A stretch of DNA of 24,285 bases from Porticoccaceae bacterium UBA4026 (GCA_002382445.1 DGAQ01000063.1:2479-26763); one strand, 5' to 3'; positions 1 to 7,499 are shown, numbered from the stretch's first letter. The notes: generated by a model from the sequence alone, not told the origin. Program-made: numbers and translations.

Positions 1-1823
1 ACTGTGACGGATTTAGCCAAATTTCTCGGCTGGTCTACATCCGTACCTTTCAGTAGCGCCACATGATATGAGAGCATTTGAAGGGGAAGGGTATAGATAA
101 TCGCCTCAAGACTCTTTGGAGTCGGAGGCATATCAATCACGGTAATACCAGGCTCACTTTTAAAGTTAGCATTACAGTCAGCAAAAACAAACAACTGACC
201 CCCTCGAGCGCGTACTTCGTGAAGATTAGACTTAAGCTTGTCCAGTAACGCATTGTCGGGAGCAACGGTCACCACCGGCATGTCTTCGTCAACCAACGCC
301 AAGGGGCCATGCTTAAGCTCTCCGGCAGGATAGGCTTCAGCATGAATGTAAGAAATTTCCTTAAGTTTTAGCGCTCCCTCAAGGGCAATGGGATATTGTT
401 CGCCACGACCTAAAAACAAGGCATGGTGTTTATTGGCAAATGCCTCTGCCATCTTTTCAATAACCGAATCTAGGGCGAGTACGCGCTGACAAAGCTCAGG
501 AAGCTGATGCAAATTCTTAACCAGCTCAGCTTCCACCTCTGGTGGCAACCCAGTATGACGTCCCAGTGCAAGCGTCAAGAGTTGCAGGGCCACTAGCTGA
601 GTAGTAAAGGCTTTGGTCGAGGCCACGCCAATCTCGGGTCCCGCCATGGTCATAAGCGAAATGTCAGACTCTCGGACAAGTGAGCTATTGGCCACGTTGC
701 AAATAGCCAAAAACCCAAGGTAACCACTTTTTTTGGCTTTATGGAGTGCGGCCAAGGTGTCTGCGGTCTCGCCTGATTGGGAGATACTGACAAATAAGGT
801 TCCCTCGGCCACTGCAACCTTGCGATAGCGATACTCGCTGGCGACTTCAACTTGGCAGGGCACGCCGGCCATGTCTTCAAGCCAATACTTTGCAACTAAG
901 CCAGAATGAAAGCTGGTACCGCAAGCGATGATATGAACGTTCTTTGTCTGGGCAAACAGGCCCTCTGCTTGGTGGCCAAAGATTGCTTCCAAAATATGGT
1001 CTTTGCCTATTCTCCCCGCAAATGTATTTGCCAACACAGTTGCCTGTTCAAACATTTCTTTTTGCATGAAATGACGATACTGCCCTTTATCGGCGACTTG
1101 ATCCGCGTCACTTAGCTGGTGAAGTTCTCGCTGAACTACTTTGCCATTAGCGCTAAATACGGTGTAAGTTTCACTGGAAAGCTCTACCACATCGCCTTCT
1201 TCAAGGTACACAAAGCGGTCCGTTACCTGCCGCAAGGCCATCTGGTCTGACGCTATAAAGTGCTCATCTATGCCAACACCAAGCACTAAGGGGCTGCCGC
1301 TTCGAGCGCCGACTATCAGGCCAGGATACTCATCCGATATAACGCCCAATGCATAGGCTCCCTCAAGGCGCGCAATAGCCTTGTTTACGGCGTCTCTAAG
1401 GTCTGTGCTGCTCCCAAGGTACTGATGAACAAGATGTGCAATGACTTCACTGTCGGTGTCGGACTGAATATCGTAGCCCGCCACGCGCAGCTCTTCTCGC
1501 AGCGCATCGTGATTTTCAATAATGCCGTTATGTACTATCGAGACACCAGAAGATAGATGCGGGTGAGAGTTTATACTGCTCGGCGCACCGTGGGTCGCCC
1601 ACCGAGTATGCGAAATGCCGACATTGCCTGACACAAAGTTGTCCTTGCAAACAGCCTCTAAGTCCGCGACCTTACCAACGGTTTTACGTGTCTGTAACGA
1701 GTTGTCACTATCGAGAATGGAGAGTCCGGCAGAATCATAGCCTCTATACTCGAGCCGATGAAGGCCTTCAATAAGAATCTTATACACATTACGCTGAGCG
1801 GTAGCTCCAACAATTCCGCACAT
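1..1823 (-). CDS. glmS: Glutamine-fructose-6-phosphate aminotransferase (isomerizing), 3'-truncated by window edge
   Basis: GlmS makes glucosamine-6-phosphate from fructose-6-phosphate and glutamine, the entry step to UDP-GlcNAc for peptidoglycan and LPS. Translation of the minus strand from the ATG at 1821-1823 begins MCGIVGA, so the N-terminal nucleophile Cys2 of the class II glutaminase domain is present. This is followed by motifs such as SHTRWATHG and HNGIIEN, then two SIS sugar-isomerase domains containing CGTSFHSG, SISQSGETADT and EVASEYRYR. The reading frame is the same at the start and at the window edge, where it reads GTDVDQPRNLAKSVT, so there is no net frameshift. About 607 codons are visible. 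E. coli GlmS has 609, so only the last two or so residues and the stop are missing. Only 3 nt separate it from the glmU stop, which indicates one transcript. No GlmR-type regulator gene lies between them, unlike in Pseudomonas. Confidence 0.97.
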   Translation of the reverse strand, partial: MCGIVGATAQRNVYKILIEGLHRLEYRGYDSAGLSILDSDNSLQTRKTVGKVADLEAVCKDNFVSGNVGISHTRWATHGAPSSINSHPHLSSGVSIVHNGIIENHDALREELRVAGYDIQSDTDSEVIAHLVHQYLGSSTDLRDAVNKAIARLEGAYALGVISDEYPGLIVGARSGSPLVLGVGIDEHFIASDQMALRQVTDRFVYLEEGDVVELSSETYTVFSANGKVVQRELHQLSDADQVADKGQYRHFMQKEMFEQATVLANTFAGRIGKDHILEAIFGHQAEGLFAQTKNVHIIACGTSFHSGLVAKYWLEDMAGVPCQVEVASEYRYRKVAVAEGTLFVSISQSGETADTLAALHKAKKSGYLGFLAICNVANSSLVRESDISLMTMAGPEIGVASTKAFTTQLVALQLLTLALGRHTGLPPEVEAELVKNLHQLPELCQRVLALDSVIEKMAEAFANKHHALFLGRGEQYPIALEGALKLKEISYIHAEAYPAGELKHGPLALVDEDMPVVTVAPDNALLDKLKSNLHEVRARGGQLFVFADCNANFKSEPGITVIDMPPTPKSLEAIIYTLPLQMLSYHVALLKGTDVDQPRNLAKSVT

Positions 1824-1826
1824 TCT

Positions 1827-3203
1827 TTAATCTCCCTTGTTGTTTTTGGTTGGCCGCTTCCATCCACCAATATTTCGTTGCTTTGCTCGACTTACTGCTA
1901 AAGCGTCTTTTGGAACGTCGCCAGTGAGGGTGGATCCCGCGCCGACAAACCCTCCGTCGGCAACTGTGATTGGCGCCACTAGAGTGCTATTGGAGCCAAC
2001 AAACACATTATCACCTAAGGCGGTTTTATGTTTATTGGCGCCATCATAGTTACAGGTAATCGTGCCCGCGCCAATATTCACATTTTCACCCAGCTCGGCA
2101 TCACCAACATAACTGAGATGATTAATTTTGCTGCCTTTGCCAACCTCTGTGTTTTTAGTCTCAACAAAGTTGCCAATCTTTGTGTCGCTGCCAAGAACAG
2201 TCCTGGGGCGCAGCCGCGCGAAAGGGCCCACTATGGCACGGTCTCCCACGATTGACTCTTCAACAATCGTGTTGGCTTTAATCTCAACACCGTCACCGAG
2301 AGTACTATTAATAATTATGCAATTGGGCCCAATCGATACGCCACTGCCGATCACCACGCTACCTTCAAATACGCAGTTAATATCAATAAAGTTGTCGGTG
2401 CCGGCGGTCAACTCACCGCGCTGATCGAAACGCTCTGGGTCGGCAAGGGTTGTGCCCGAGGACATTAATATTTCTGCTTGCTGCCTCTGGTGCGCTCGTT
2501 CTAATTGGCTTAATTGAATTCTGTTATTCACACCTTCTACCTCAGTAGCCGACTTAGGATGAACACTGCAAACCTCAACACCATTATCTCGTGCAATAGC
2601 GATTAGGTCCGTCAGATAGTACTCTCCCTGCGCGTTGTTATTGGTTATTTGTGGCAACCAGTCCTTTAACTGCCAGGCCTCTAAGGCTAATACTCCGGTA
2701 TTGACCTCAGTAATTTTTAGCTGTTCAGCTGTCGCATCTTTTTGTTCGATTATAGACGCTATTGCACCATCTTGGCCGCGAACAATCCGCCCATAGCCGT
2801 CTGGTTGGTCAAGATGGATAGTCAGCAAGCCCATGGACCGATCAGTTACTGTATTTAGAATGTCGTTGATAGTGGACGGCAATATAAGCGGAACATCACC
2901 ATACAAAACCAATACTTTACCCTGATCACCTAGATGGGGCACAGCCATCTGGACTGCATGGGCAGTGCCAAGTTGGTCCTTTTGTTGTACAAAAATATGC
3001 TCAGTATTGGCAAACTCTCGCTCGACCTTTTCCGCGCCGTGGCCCGTGACTATGATCCTTTTTGCCTCGGCGATGGTCGCTGTCGCTGCCACCACATGAC
3101 TCAGCATTGAGCGGCCGGCCAATTTATGTAGCACTTTCGGCAGCGCAGAACGCATTCGCGTTCCCTTACCTGCGGCTAGGATGATGATATTGGTTTTAGT
3201 CAT
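1827..3203 (-). CDS. glmU: Bifunctional N-acetylglucosamine-1-phosphate uridyltransferase / glucosamine-1-phosphate acetyltransferase
   Basis: GlmU acetylates glucosamine-1-phosphate with acetyl-CoA and then transfers UMP from UTP, giving UDP-GlcNAc in the cytoplasm. The 458 residues match the usual length (E. coli 456). The N-terminal pyrophosphorylase domain shows the nucleotide loop LAAGKGTRM (9-17) with LPK at 21-23, Mg-binding D103 in YGDVPL and N227 or N228 in VNNR. From about residue 250 the sequence becomes hexapeptide repeats of a left-handed beta helix. H362 in NHLSYVGDAE corresponds to the catalytic acetyltransferase histidine, followed by NIGAGTITCNYDG. The protein ends in a basic tail. 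The start is ATG with no strong Shine-Dalgarno sequence. It is the first gene of a glmU-glmS pair. In many gammaproteobacteria it directly follows atpC, but here 9.3 kb intervene. Confidence 0.97.
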   Translation of the reverse strand: MTKTNIIILAAGKGTRMRSALPKVLHKLAGRSMLSHVVAATATIAEAKRIIVTGHGAEKVEREFANTEHIFVQQKDQLGTAHAVQMAVPHLGDQGKVLVLYGDVPLILPSTINDILNTVTDRSMGLLTIHLDQPDGYGRIVRGQDGAIASIIEQKDATAEQLKITEVNTGVLALEAWQLKDWLPQITNNNAQGEYYLTDLIAIARDNGVEVCSVHPKSATEVEGVNNRIQLSQLERAHQRQQAEILMSSGTTLADPERFDQRGELTAGTDNFIDINCVFEGSVVIGSGVSIGPNCIIINSTLGDGVEIKANTIVEESIVGDRAIVGPFARLRPRTVLGSDTKIGNFVETKNTEVGKGSKINHLSYVGDAELGENVNIGAGTITCNYDGANKHKTALGDNVFVGSNSTLVAPITVADGGFVGAGSTLTGDVPKDALAVSRAKQRNIGGWKRPTKNNKGD

Positions 3204-3248
3204 AGTAGTATCAATTACAGTCTAACTTTAATGGCTGATTCATTACTT

Positions 3249-3399
3249 TTACGGTACTGTGAATGAGACCGTAACTCAAGCCCATTATATGTCTTATGTA
3301 GACAGCATCGCATTGCTTTTCGGTTTTATGCCCTTTTTACGGCCGGTAAGCGCGGGATACTCATTCGTCACTTTGCTGTTCGGCTCTTCTTGAGTTACG
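3249..3399 (-). repeat. Overlapping inverted repeats that could form alternative structures in a glmU leader
   Basis: Three segments share complementarity. CGTAACTCAAG at 3270-3280 is a perfect 11-base inverted match to CTTGAGTTACG at 3389-3399. ACCGTAA at 3268-3274 is also a perfect 7-base inverted match to TTACGGT at 3249-3255, with a 12-base loop. The middle segment cannot pair with both partners at once. On a minus-strand transcript the order is 3399-3389, then 3280-3268, then 3255-3249, ending 45 bases before the glmU start codon. The repeats are seen directly. A regulatory role is inference, and no U-tract follows either helix. Confidence 0.4.
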
Positions 3400-3470
3400 C
3401 AATGCCTAAGTTTCCCAAGTCTTTCCAGAGCGTAGTAATTTCAGCTCTTCTGGCAATGCTGTCTGCTGCA

Positions 3471-3510
3471 ATAATCTAGATGTCGACTCCAACAGAAATG
3501 ACTAGATTAT
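3471..3510. repeat. Inverted repeat ATAATCTAG / CTAGATTAT
   Basis: A perfect 9-base inverted repeat occupies 3471-3479 and 3502-3510 with a 22-base spacer. It lies in the non-coding gap between glmU and the carnitine operon. No run of T follows it on either strand, so it is not an obvious intrinsic terminator. Its role is unknown; a protein-binding site or chance are both possible. Confidence 0.35.
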
Positions 3511-3702
3511 GCCATGCGGCGACTCTTCGTAAGCTAGCTCTACCTGGGGTCGGAACAGGCTTTTAATGACTACAGTTGGCAACAACACGAATGATATCGC
3601 AGGATAGGTCGATGGGATCACCACCAAAAGAGTAAAGAATCCACTCCACCAAGGGTAGTCGAGAGCACCTATTGGCTGCCCGCAAAGAATCACTAATGCC
3701 AA
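3502..3702 (-). CDS. Doubtful small hydrophobic ORF (66 aa), unrecognised
   Basis: An open frame with a TTG start encodes 66 residues. A hydrophobic central stretch (WWSGFFTLLVVIP onwards, roughly residues 18-46) could be one or two membrane segments. In-frame sequence upstream of the TTG reaches a TAG after five codons, and there is no Shine-Dalgarno sequence. I do not recognise the protein. It could be a remnant of a membrane protein gene, a real small protein, or a chance frame. It overlaps the right half of the 3471-3510 inverted repeat. Low confidence that it is translated. Confidence 0.15.
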   Translation of the reverse strand: MALVILCGQPIGALDYPWWSGFFTLLVVIPSTYPAISFVLLPTVVIKSLFRPQVELAYEESPHGII

Positions 3703-3862
3703 TAAAGTTTTCGCTGACTACTCAGGTCGCACGAAAATTGATACTGTAGTTGTTTCTTTGTTTTGCAGCATTACATAGCTTGCTAATTATGTTTCGTATA
3801 TTGTGGTGCATTACTTACTGGTTTTGCAAAATGATTAAACTATCAACAATCACTTAGATCTC

Positions 3863-3874
3863 TGAGGCCCCTCA
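3863..3874 (+). promoter_or_regulatory. Self-complementary ribosome binding site of the first carnitine-operon gene
   Basis: The sequence TGAGG-CC-CCTCA (3863-3874) is a perfect small inverted repeat. The left arm contains the Shine-Dalgarno GAGG and the right arm runs into the A of the ATG at 3874. Allowing a 4-base loop, four pairs could mask the ribosome binding site. The repeat is seen directly; an effect on translation is inference, and the stem is short. Confidence 0.3.
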
Positions 3875-4782
3875 TGCCATTAAATATCAATACTAACGTT
3901 TTTATCACCTGTGCCGTTACCGGCTCGGGCAGCAGCCAAGATCGCAGTTCCGAGGTGCCTCGCTCGCCAAAACAAATTGCAGATAGTGCGATTAGGGCAG
4001 CCAAGGCTGGGGCGGCCGTTGTGCACTGCCATGTGCGTGATCCAGAAACAGGGGTGGGTTCAAGAGACCCTAAGCTCTACCGAGAGCTCACTGAGCGGAT
4101 TCGGGATTCAGCTACGGATGTGGTACTAAATCTGACTGCGGGAATGGGAGGTGATGTGGTTTTTGGCCCCTCATCAGCACCTTTGCCATTGCAAAAGGGC
4201 ACGGATATGGGCAGCGCTGAAAGCAGGATCGCGCCCATGGCCGATTGCTTGCCTGAAATATGCACTTTGGATTGTGGCACGATGAATTTTGCGGAAGCCG
4301 ACTATGTAATGACCAACACCCCCGGCATGTTGCGCGCTATGGGCACCATGATGACTAAACTCGGCATTAAGCCTGAGATTGAGGCCTTTGATACTGGACA
4401 TCTGTGGTTTGCAAAACAATTAGTGGAAGAGGGCGTTCTCGATAGCCCGGCGTTAGTACAACTGTGTATGGGAATTCCGTGGGGAGCTCCTAATGATCTA
4501 AACACCTACATGGCGATGGTGAATAATGTGCCTGATGATTGGACTTGGTCCTCTTTCTCGATAGGTCGCAGTCAAATGCCGTACGTTGCGGCCTCGGTAT
4601 TGGCTGGCGGCAATGTGCGCGTCGGCTTGGAAGATAATATCTGGTTAGAGAAAGGCGTACTTGCGACTAACGAAGCGCTAGTTCAAAGAGCAGTCACTAT
4701 TATAGACGCTATGGGTTCTAGCATTATGACTCCGCAGCAGGTGCGCGATAAGTTAGGCCTAACTAAAAGAGCACCGCGATGA
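3874..4782 (+). CDS. cdhC: Beta-keto acid cleavage enzyme (BKACE), probable 3-dehydrocarnitine cleavage
   Basis: BKACE proteins (formerly DUF849) are metal-dependent enzymes that condense a beta-keto acid with an acyl-CoA and split it. Here the likely reaction is 3-dehydrocarnitine plus acetyl-CoA giving betainyl-CoA plus acetoacetate. The 302-residue length is typical. The zinc motif HCH (H51, H53, in HCHVRDP) and the later R249-x3-E253-D254 (RVGLEDNIW) match the spacing I recall for the characterised family member Kce (H46/H48, R226, E230/D231). The start is ATG with GAGG six bases upstream. Its stop overlaps the next gene's start by four bases (ATGA), so the two are translationally coupled. 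Family membership is certain. Dehydrocarnitine specificity is inferred from the adjacent carnitine dehydrogenase; other BKACE substrates are possible. The symbol follows the Pseudomonas cdhCAB cluster. Confidence 0.88.
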   Translation: MPLNINTNVFITCAVTGSGSSQDRSSEVPRSPKQIADSAIRAAKAGAAVVHCHVRDPETGVGSRDPKLYRELTERIRDSATDVVLNLTAGMGGDVVFGPSSAPLPLQKGTDMGSAESRIAPMADCLPEICTLDCGTMNFAEADYVMTNTPGMLRAMGTMMTKLGIKPEIEAFDTGHLWFAKQLVEEGVLDSPALVQLCMGIPWGAPNDLNTYMAMVNNVPDDWTWSSFSIGRSQMPYVAASVLAGGNVRVGLEDNIWLEKGVLATNEALVQRAVTIIDAMGSSIMTPQQVRDKLGLTKRAPR

Positions 4783-6215
4783 TTGAGCCGAATGTCACCT
4801 CAAAGACTTCCCTTAACAAGAGAATGCAGTTCGCGGTCATTGGCGGCGGCGTTATTGGTGGTGGCTGGGTCGCTCGTTTTTTACTGATGGGCTTTGATGT
4901 TAATGTTTTTGACACAGACCCCGAGGCGAGGAGGAAAATAAACGAAGTGCTTGAAAATGCTCGTCGGTCGCTGCCTGGTTTGTACGAGCATATTTTGCCC
5001 CAAGAGGGACGACTTGTATTTTGTTCGAGCATTGCTGAGGCTGTTACTAATGCCGATTGGATAAGCGAAAGCATTCCTGAGCGTTTAGACATCAAACAGT
5101 CTGCGTATGCAGAAATACAGTCACACTGCCCGGAAGATTCGATTATTGCTTCCTCCACTTCTGGCTTTAAGCCCTCGGAATTGCAACAAAATGCCTCTCG
5201 TCCACAGCAAATTATTGTTGCGCACCCCTTTAATCCCGTTTACTTGATTCCCCTAGTCGAGCTAGTGGGAAACCCGCAAACAACTAAACATGCCGCAATG
5301 GTGTTGTCTCAACTAGGAATGCATCCCCTGAGGGTGCGTAAAGAAATTGATGCTCATATTGCTGATCGCTTGTTGGAAGCGGTTTGGCGGGAAGGACTGT
5401 GGCTAATTAACGATGGTATTGCAACCACCCAGGAAATTGATGATGCCATTCGCTATGGCTTTGGTTTACGTTGGGCACAGATGGGCATGTTTGAGACTTA
5501 TCGAATAGCCGGAGGTGAAGCTGGCATGGCGCACTTTATCGAACAGTTTGGCCCTGCCTTAGAATGGCCTTGGACCAAACTCATGAATGTACCAGATCTC
5601 ACTGACGAGCTAATCAACAAGATAGCCAGCCAATCTGATCAGCAGTCGGGACAGTATTCAATCAGAGAGCTGGAGCGTATCCGCGACGACAATTTGGTTG
5701 CCATGATGAGAGCATTAAAGGTTAAGGATTGGGGGGCAGGTAACTTACTAAATAAGGTTGACCAAACCCTTAGTGTCGAAACGGAATTGCCCGCTGTACC
5801 AACAGGTCTCGGTGATGCTATTCGAACCGCACGCCGCGTTATCCCCTCTAGCTGGGTAGATTACAACGGGCATATGAATGACAGCCACTATGGCGAGGTG
5901 TTCTCTAAGGCCAGCGATGTGTTGTTGCTTGGTATAGGCGCTGATCAAGAATACGTTGCCCGTGGGTACGGCTATTTTACGGTTGATCTGCAAATTAGTT
6001 ACCTCTCCGAATGCCTAGCTGGAGATGTAATTACCGTTTTTACATCGATCACGCTAGCCGATGGCAAAAAACTAAAGCTATCCCATGAGATGAAAAATTC
6101 CCAAGGTGATATTTGTGCAACCTGTTCGCAGTTCCTGCTGCACGTTGATTTGAAGTCTCGCAAATCTTGTCCGCCAATGGACTCCGTTGCCGCCGCTTTA
6201 GCGGACTTGAATTAG
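4779..6215 (+). CDS. cdhA: Carnitine 3-dehydrogenase fused to a hotdog thioesterase
   Basis: The 478-residue protein has two parts. Residues 16 to about 325 form a 3-hydroxyacyl-CoA-dehydrogenase-like oxidoreductase: a Rossmann NAD loop GGGVIGGG (22-29), the acidic residue D45 or D47 after the second strand, and HPFNP (149-153) with the probable catalytic histidine. This fits L-carnitine 3-dehydrogenase (EC 1.1.1.108), which oxidises carnitine to 3-dehydrocarnitine. Residues about 345-478 form a 4HBT-type hotdog domain with the motif D361-YNGHMND and a following Y371, a probable betainyl-CoA thioesterase. In P. aeruginosa these functions are the separate genes cdhA and cdhB. Fused versions are known, as I recall, from rhizobial carnitine dehydrogenases. 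The start ATG overlaps the BKACE stop and has AAGAG seven bases upstream. The next gene begins 26 bases downstream of its stop. Confidence 0.88.
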   Translation: MIEPNVTSKTSLNKRMQFAVIGGGVIGGGWVARFLLMGFDVNVFDTDPEARRKINEVLENARRSLPGLYEHILPQEGRLVFCSSIAEAVTNADWISESIPERLDIKQSAYAEIQSHCPEDSIIASSTSGFKPSELQQNASRPQQIIVAHPFNPVYLIPLVELVGNPQTTKHAAMVLSQLGMHPLRVRKEIDAHIADRLLEAVWREGLWLINDGIATTQEIDDAIRYGFGLRWAQMGMFETYRIAGGEAGMAHFIEQFGPALEWPWTKLMNVPDLTDELINKIASQSDQQSGQYSIRELERIRDDNLVAMMRALKVKDWGAGNLLNKVDQTLSVETELPAVPTGLGDAIRTARRVIPSSWVDYNGHMNDSHYGEVFSKASDVLLLGIGADQEYVARGYGYFTVDLQISYLSECLAGDVITVFTSITLADGKKLKLSHEMKNSQGDICATCSQFLLHVDLKSRKSCPPMDSVAAALADLN

Positions 6216-6241
6216 ACAACCTGCCAACCAAGGAAATAATA

Positions 6242-7420
6242 ATGAACTCATCTACGCTCATTCCAACGCCCGACAATTTTTATTGGCCGCCAAGCCAGAA
6301 CATTACATCCGCTAAGATCGCTGACAATGCGGTGATGCTGCGGTGGGACAATGGCAACCACTCTAAACTGCATCCTTTGTGGTTGCGAGACAACTGCAGC
6401 TGCGCCCTTTGCCTGCATCAAGTTACTAGAGAGAATTTACTAGATTTGCGCGATATTCCTGAAGATATTCAAGCCGCCTCTGTTGAGGTTGATGCCGAAG
6501 GTGCGCTTTGTGTAACCTGGTTAGGCAGCGGCCATGTAAGTCGCTTTAATCCCGCCTGGCTTTATGCCAATAGCGGCCTTCAACCAGCGTCCCCTATAAG
6601 TGCTGCGTTGTGGGGTACGGCGCAGTTCTCTGAACCACCGACTTTTTATGCCGATAATGGCCTGATCAGTGACGAACTTTTACATGAGGTCCTTCTGTCC
6701 GTGTGTCATCACGGAATAGCACGCCTGAGAGATTTGCCCACGGATATACAGCTCGTTGAAGACTTTGCCTTACGTATAGGCCCTATCCGCGAGACCCATT
6801 TTGATCGAATTTTCGACGTTATCTCAAAGGCCGACGGTGACAGCAATGCCTATACCAGCGAAAACCTGGCCGCTCACACTGACATCCCGACACGAGAATC
6901 CCCCCCCGGGATACAAATACTTCACTCGCGAGTTGCCGAGGCCAAAGGCGGCGAAAGCTTGATGACTGACGGGTTCAAAGTGGCACAAGATATTGAACAA
7001 GAATTCCCTGAGCATTATAAGACACTTACTTCCACAAAATGGTGTTATGCAAATCGCGCAGGACCCAAGGACTATCGCTGGGAGGCGCCAACGATTGGTT
7101 TAGATGATGAAGGGAAGTTGCTAGAAATAAGAATGCTTCCATTTTCTCGGGCGCCACTGCAAGGAAGCTTCGAGGACATCCAGAACGCCTATGCCGCTTT
7201 AAGATGCTACATGGAAAAAGCCAACTCTCCAAAATATCAAATGAGCTTTCCTTTTAGGGCGGGTGATCTCATTATTTTTGACAATCGCCGGATCTTACAT
7301 GGCCGCGCAAAGTTCTATCCAAGCACCGGGGAACGGGCACTGCGCGGTACATACCTTGATCGAGATGACGTGTTGTCTAAAATTCGACAGCTCCAACACC
7401 AATTTTTATTAGATCGCTAA
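6242..7420 (+). CDS. Gamma-butyrobetaine dioxygenase-like Fe(II)/2-oxoglutarate oxygenase
   Basis: This enzyme class hydroxylates gamma-butyrobetaine to L-carnitine (EC 1.14.11.1) using O2 and 2-oxoglutarate. The ATG at 6242 has AAGGA seven bases upstream and gives 392 residues (human BBOX1 387). An upstream start at 6167 would overlap the previous gene and lacks support. The N-terminal zinc-binding GBBH-like domain (about 30-110) has C52, C54, C57 and H98, matching the human C38/C40/C43/H82 pattern. The TauD-like domain has the iron ligands H212 and D214 (HTD) and distal H353 (RRILHGR). Y204 and Y371 align with two of the four aromatic-cage residues of human BBOX1. The other two, Y177 and W181, appear as F187 and F191. 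Trimethyllysine dioxygenase is a related alternative, but the neighbouring carnitine genes favour butyrobetaine. A C8 tract at 6900-6907 lies in frame just after the HTD motif. Confidence 0.85.
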   Translation: MNSSTLIPTPDNFYWPPSQNITSAKIADNAVMLRWDNGNHSKLHPLWLRDNCSCALCLHQVTRENLLDLRDIPEDIQAASVEVDAEGALCVTWLGSGHVSRFNPAWLYANSGLQPASPISAALWGTAQFSEPPTFYADNGLISDELLHEVLLSVCHHGIARLRDLPTDIQLVEDFALRIGPIRETHFDRIFDVISKADGDSNAYTSENLAAHTDIPTRESPPGIQILHSRVAEAKGGESLMTDGFKVAQDIEQEFPEHYKTLTSTKWCYANRAGPKDYRWEAPTIGLDDEGKLLEIRMLPFSRAPLQGSFEDIQNAYAALRCYMEKANSPKYQMSFPFRAGDLIIFDNRRILHGRAKFYPSTGERALRGTYLDRDDVLSKIRQLQHQFLLDR

Positions 7421-7437
7421 AGAGGGGTATTACGGAC

Positions 7438-7474
7438 AAAAAAAGGGGACCAACTGCACCGGCAGTTGGTCCCC
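7438..7474 (-). terminator. Intrinsic terminator of the TonB receptor gene
   Basis: A perfect 13-base stem (GGGGACCAACTGC, 7445-7457, with its complement at 7462-7474) closes a 4-base loop. On the minus strand the stem is followed directly by seven T (7444-7438), the classic Rho-independent layout. It serves the minus-strand receptor gene ending at 7500. The hairpin lacks a T-tract in the plus direction but may still slow polymerase arriving from the convergent carnitine operon. Confidence 0.9.
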
Positions 7475-7490
7475 ACGTCTTATTAGACGT
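7475..7490. repeat. Second small hairpin next to the terminator
   Basis: ACGTCT-TATT-AGACGT is a perfect 6-base stem with a 4-base loop. It abuts the strong terminator and lies ten bases past the receptor stop codon. It may stabilise the 3' end of the receptor mRNA or add to termination. No T-tract is attached. Confidence 0.5.
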
Positions 7491-7499
7491 CCTTAGATA

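Larger units (their letters stand above)
3204..3873. other. 670-base intergenic region between divergent glmU and the carnitine operon
   Basis: This stretch separates two divergently transcribed units and should hold both control regions. I see no RNA gene and no convincing coding sequence. It contains several inverted repeats (listed separately), two copies of GCATTAC at 3768-3774 and 3808-3814 (40 bases apart), and two copies of TTTTGCA at 3761-3767 and 3822-3828. The second TTTTGCA lies inside the perfect palindrome TTTTGCAAAA (3822-3831). These paired elements sit 43-113 bases upstream of the first plus-strand gene, where a regulator of carnitine catabolism could bind. I could not identify a -35/-10 pair with good spacing for either direction. 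Confidence 0.6.

Noticed and set aside
3270..3399. A 130-base segment with 11-base terminal inverted repeats as a miniature transposable element
   Set aside because: There is no target-site duplication outside the repeats and no second copy in the window; the overlap with the 3249-3274 hairpin fits a leader structure better.
6167..6241. Upstream start that would lengthen the oxygenase by 25 residues
   Set aside because: It overlaps the thioesterase domain coding end, while the ATG at 6242 has a good AAGGA site and yields the family length.
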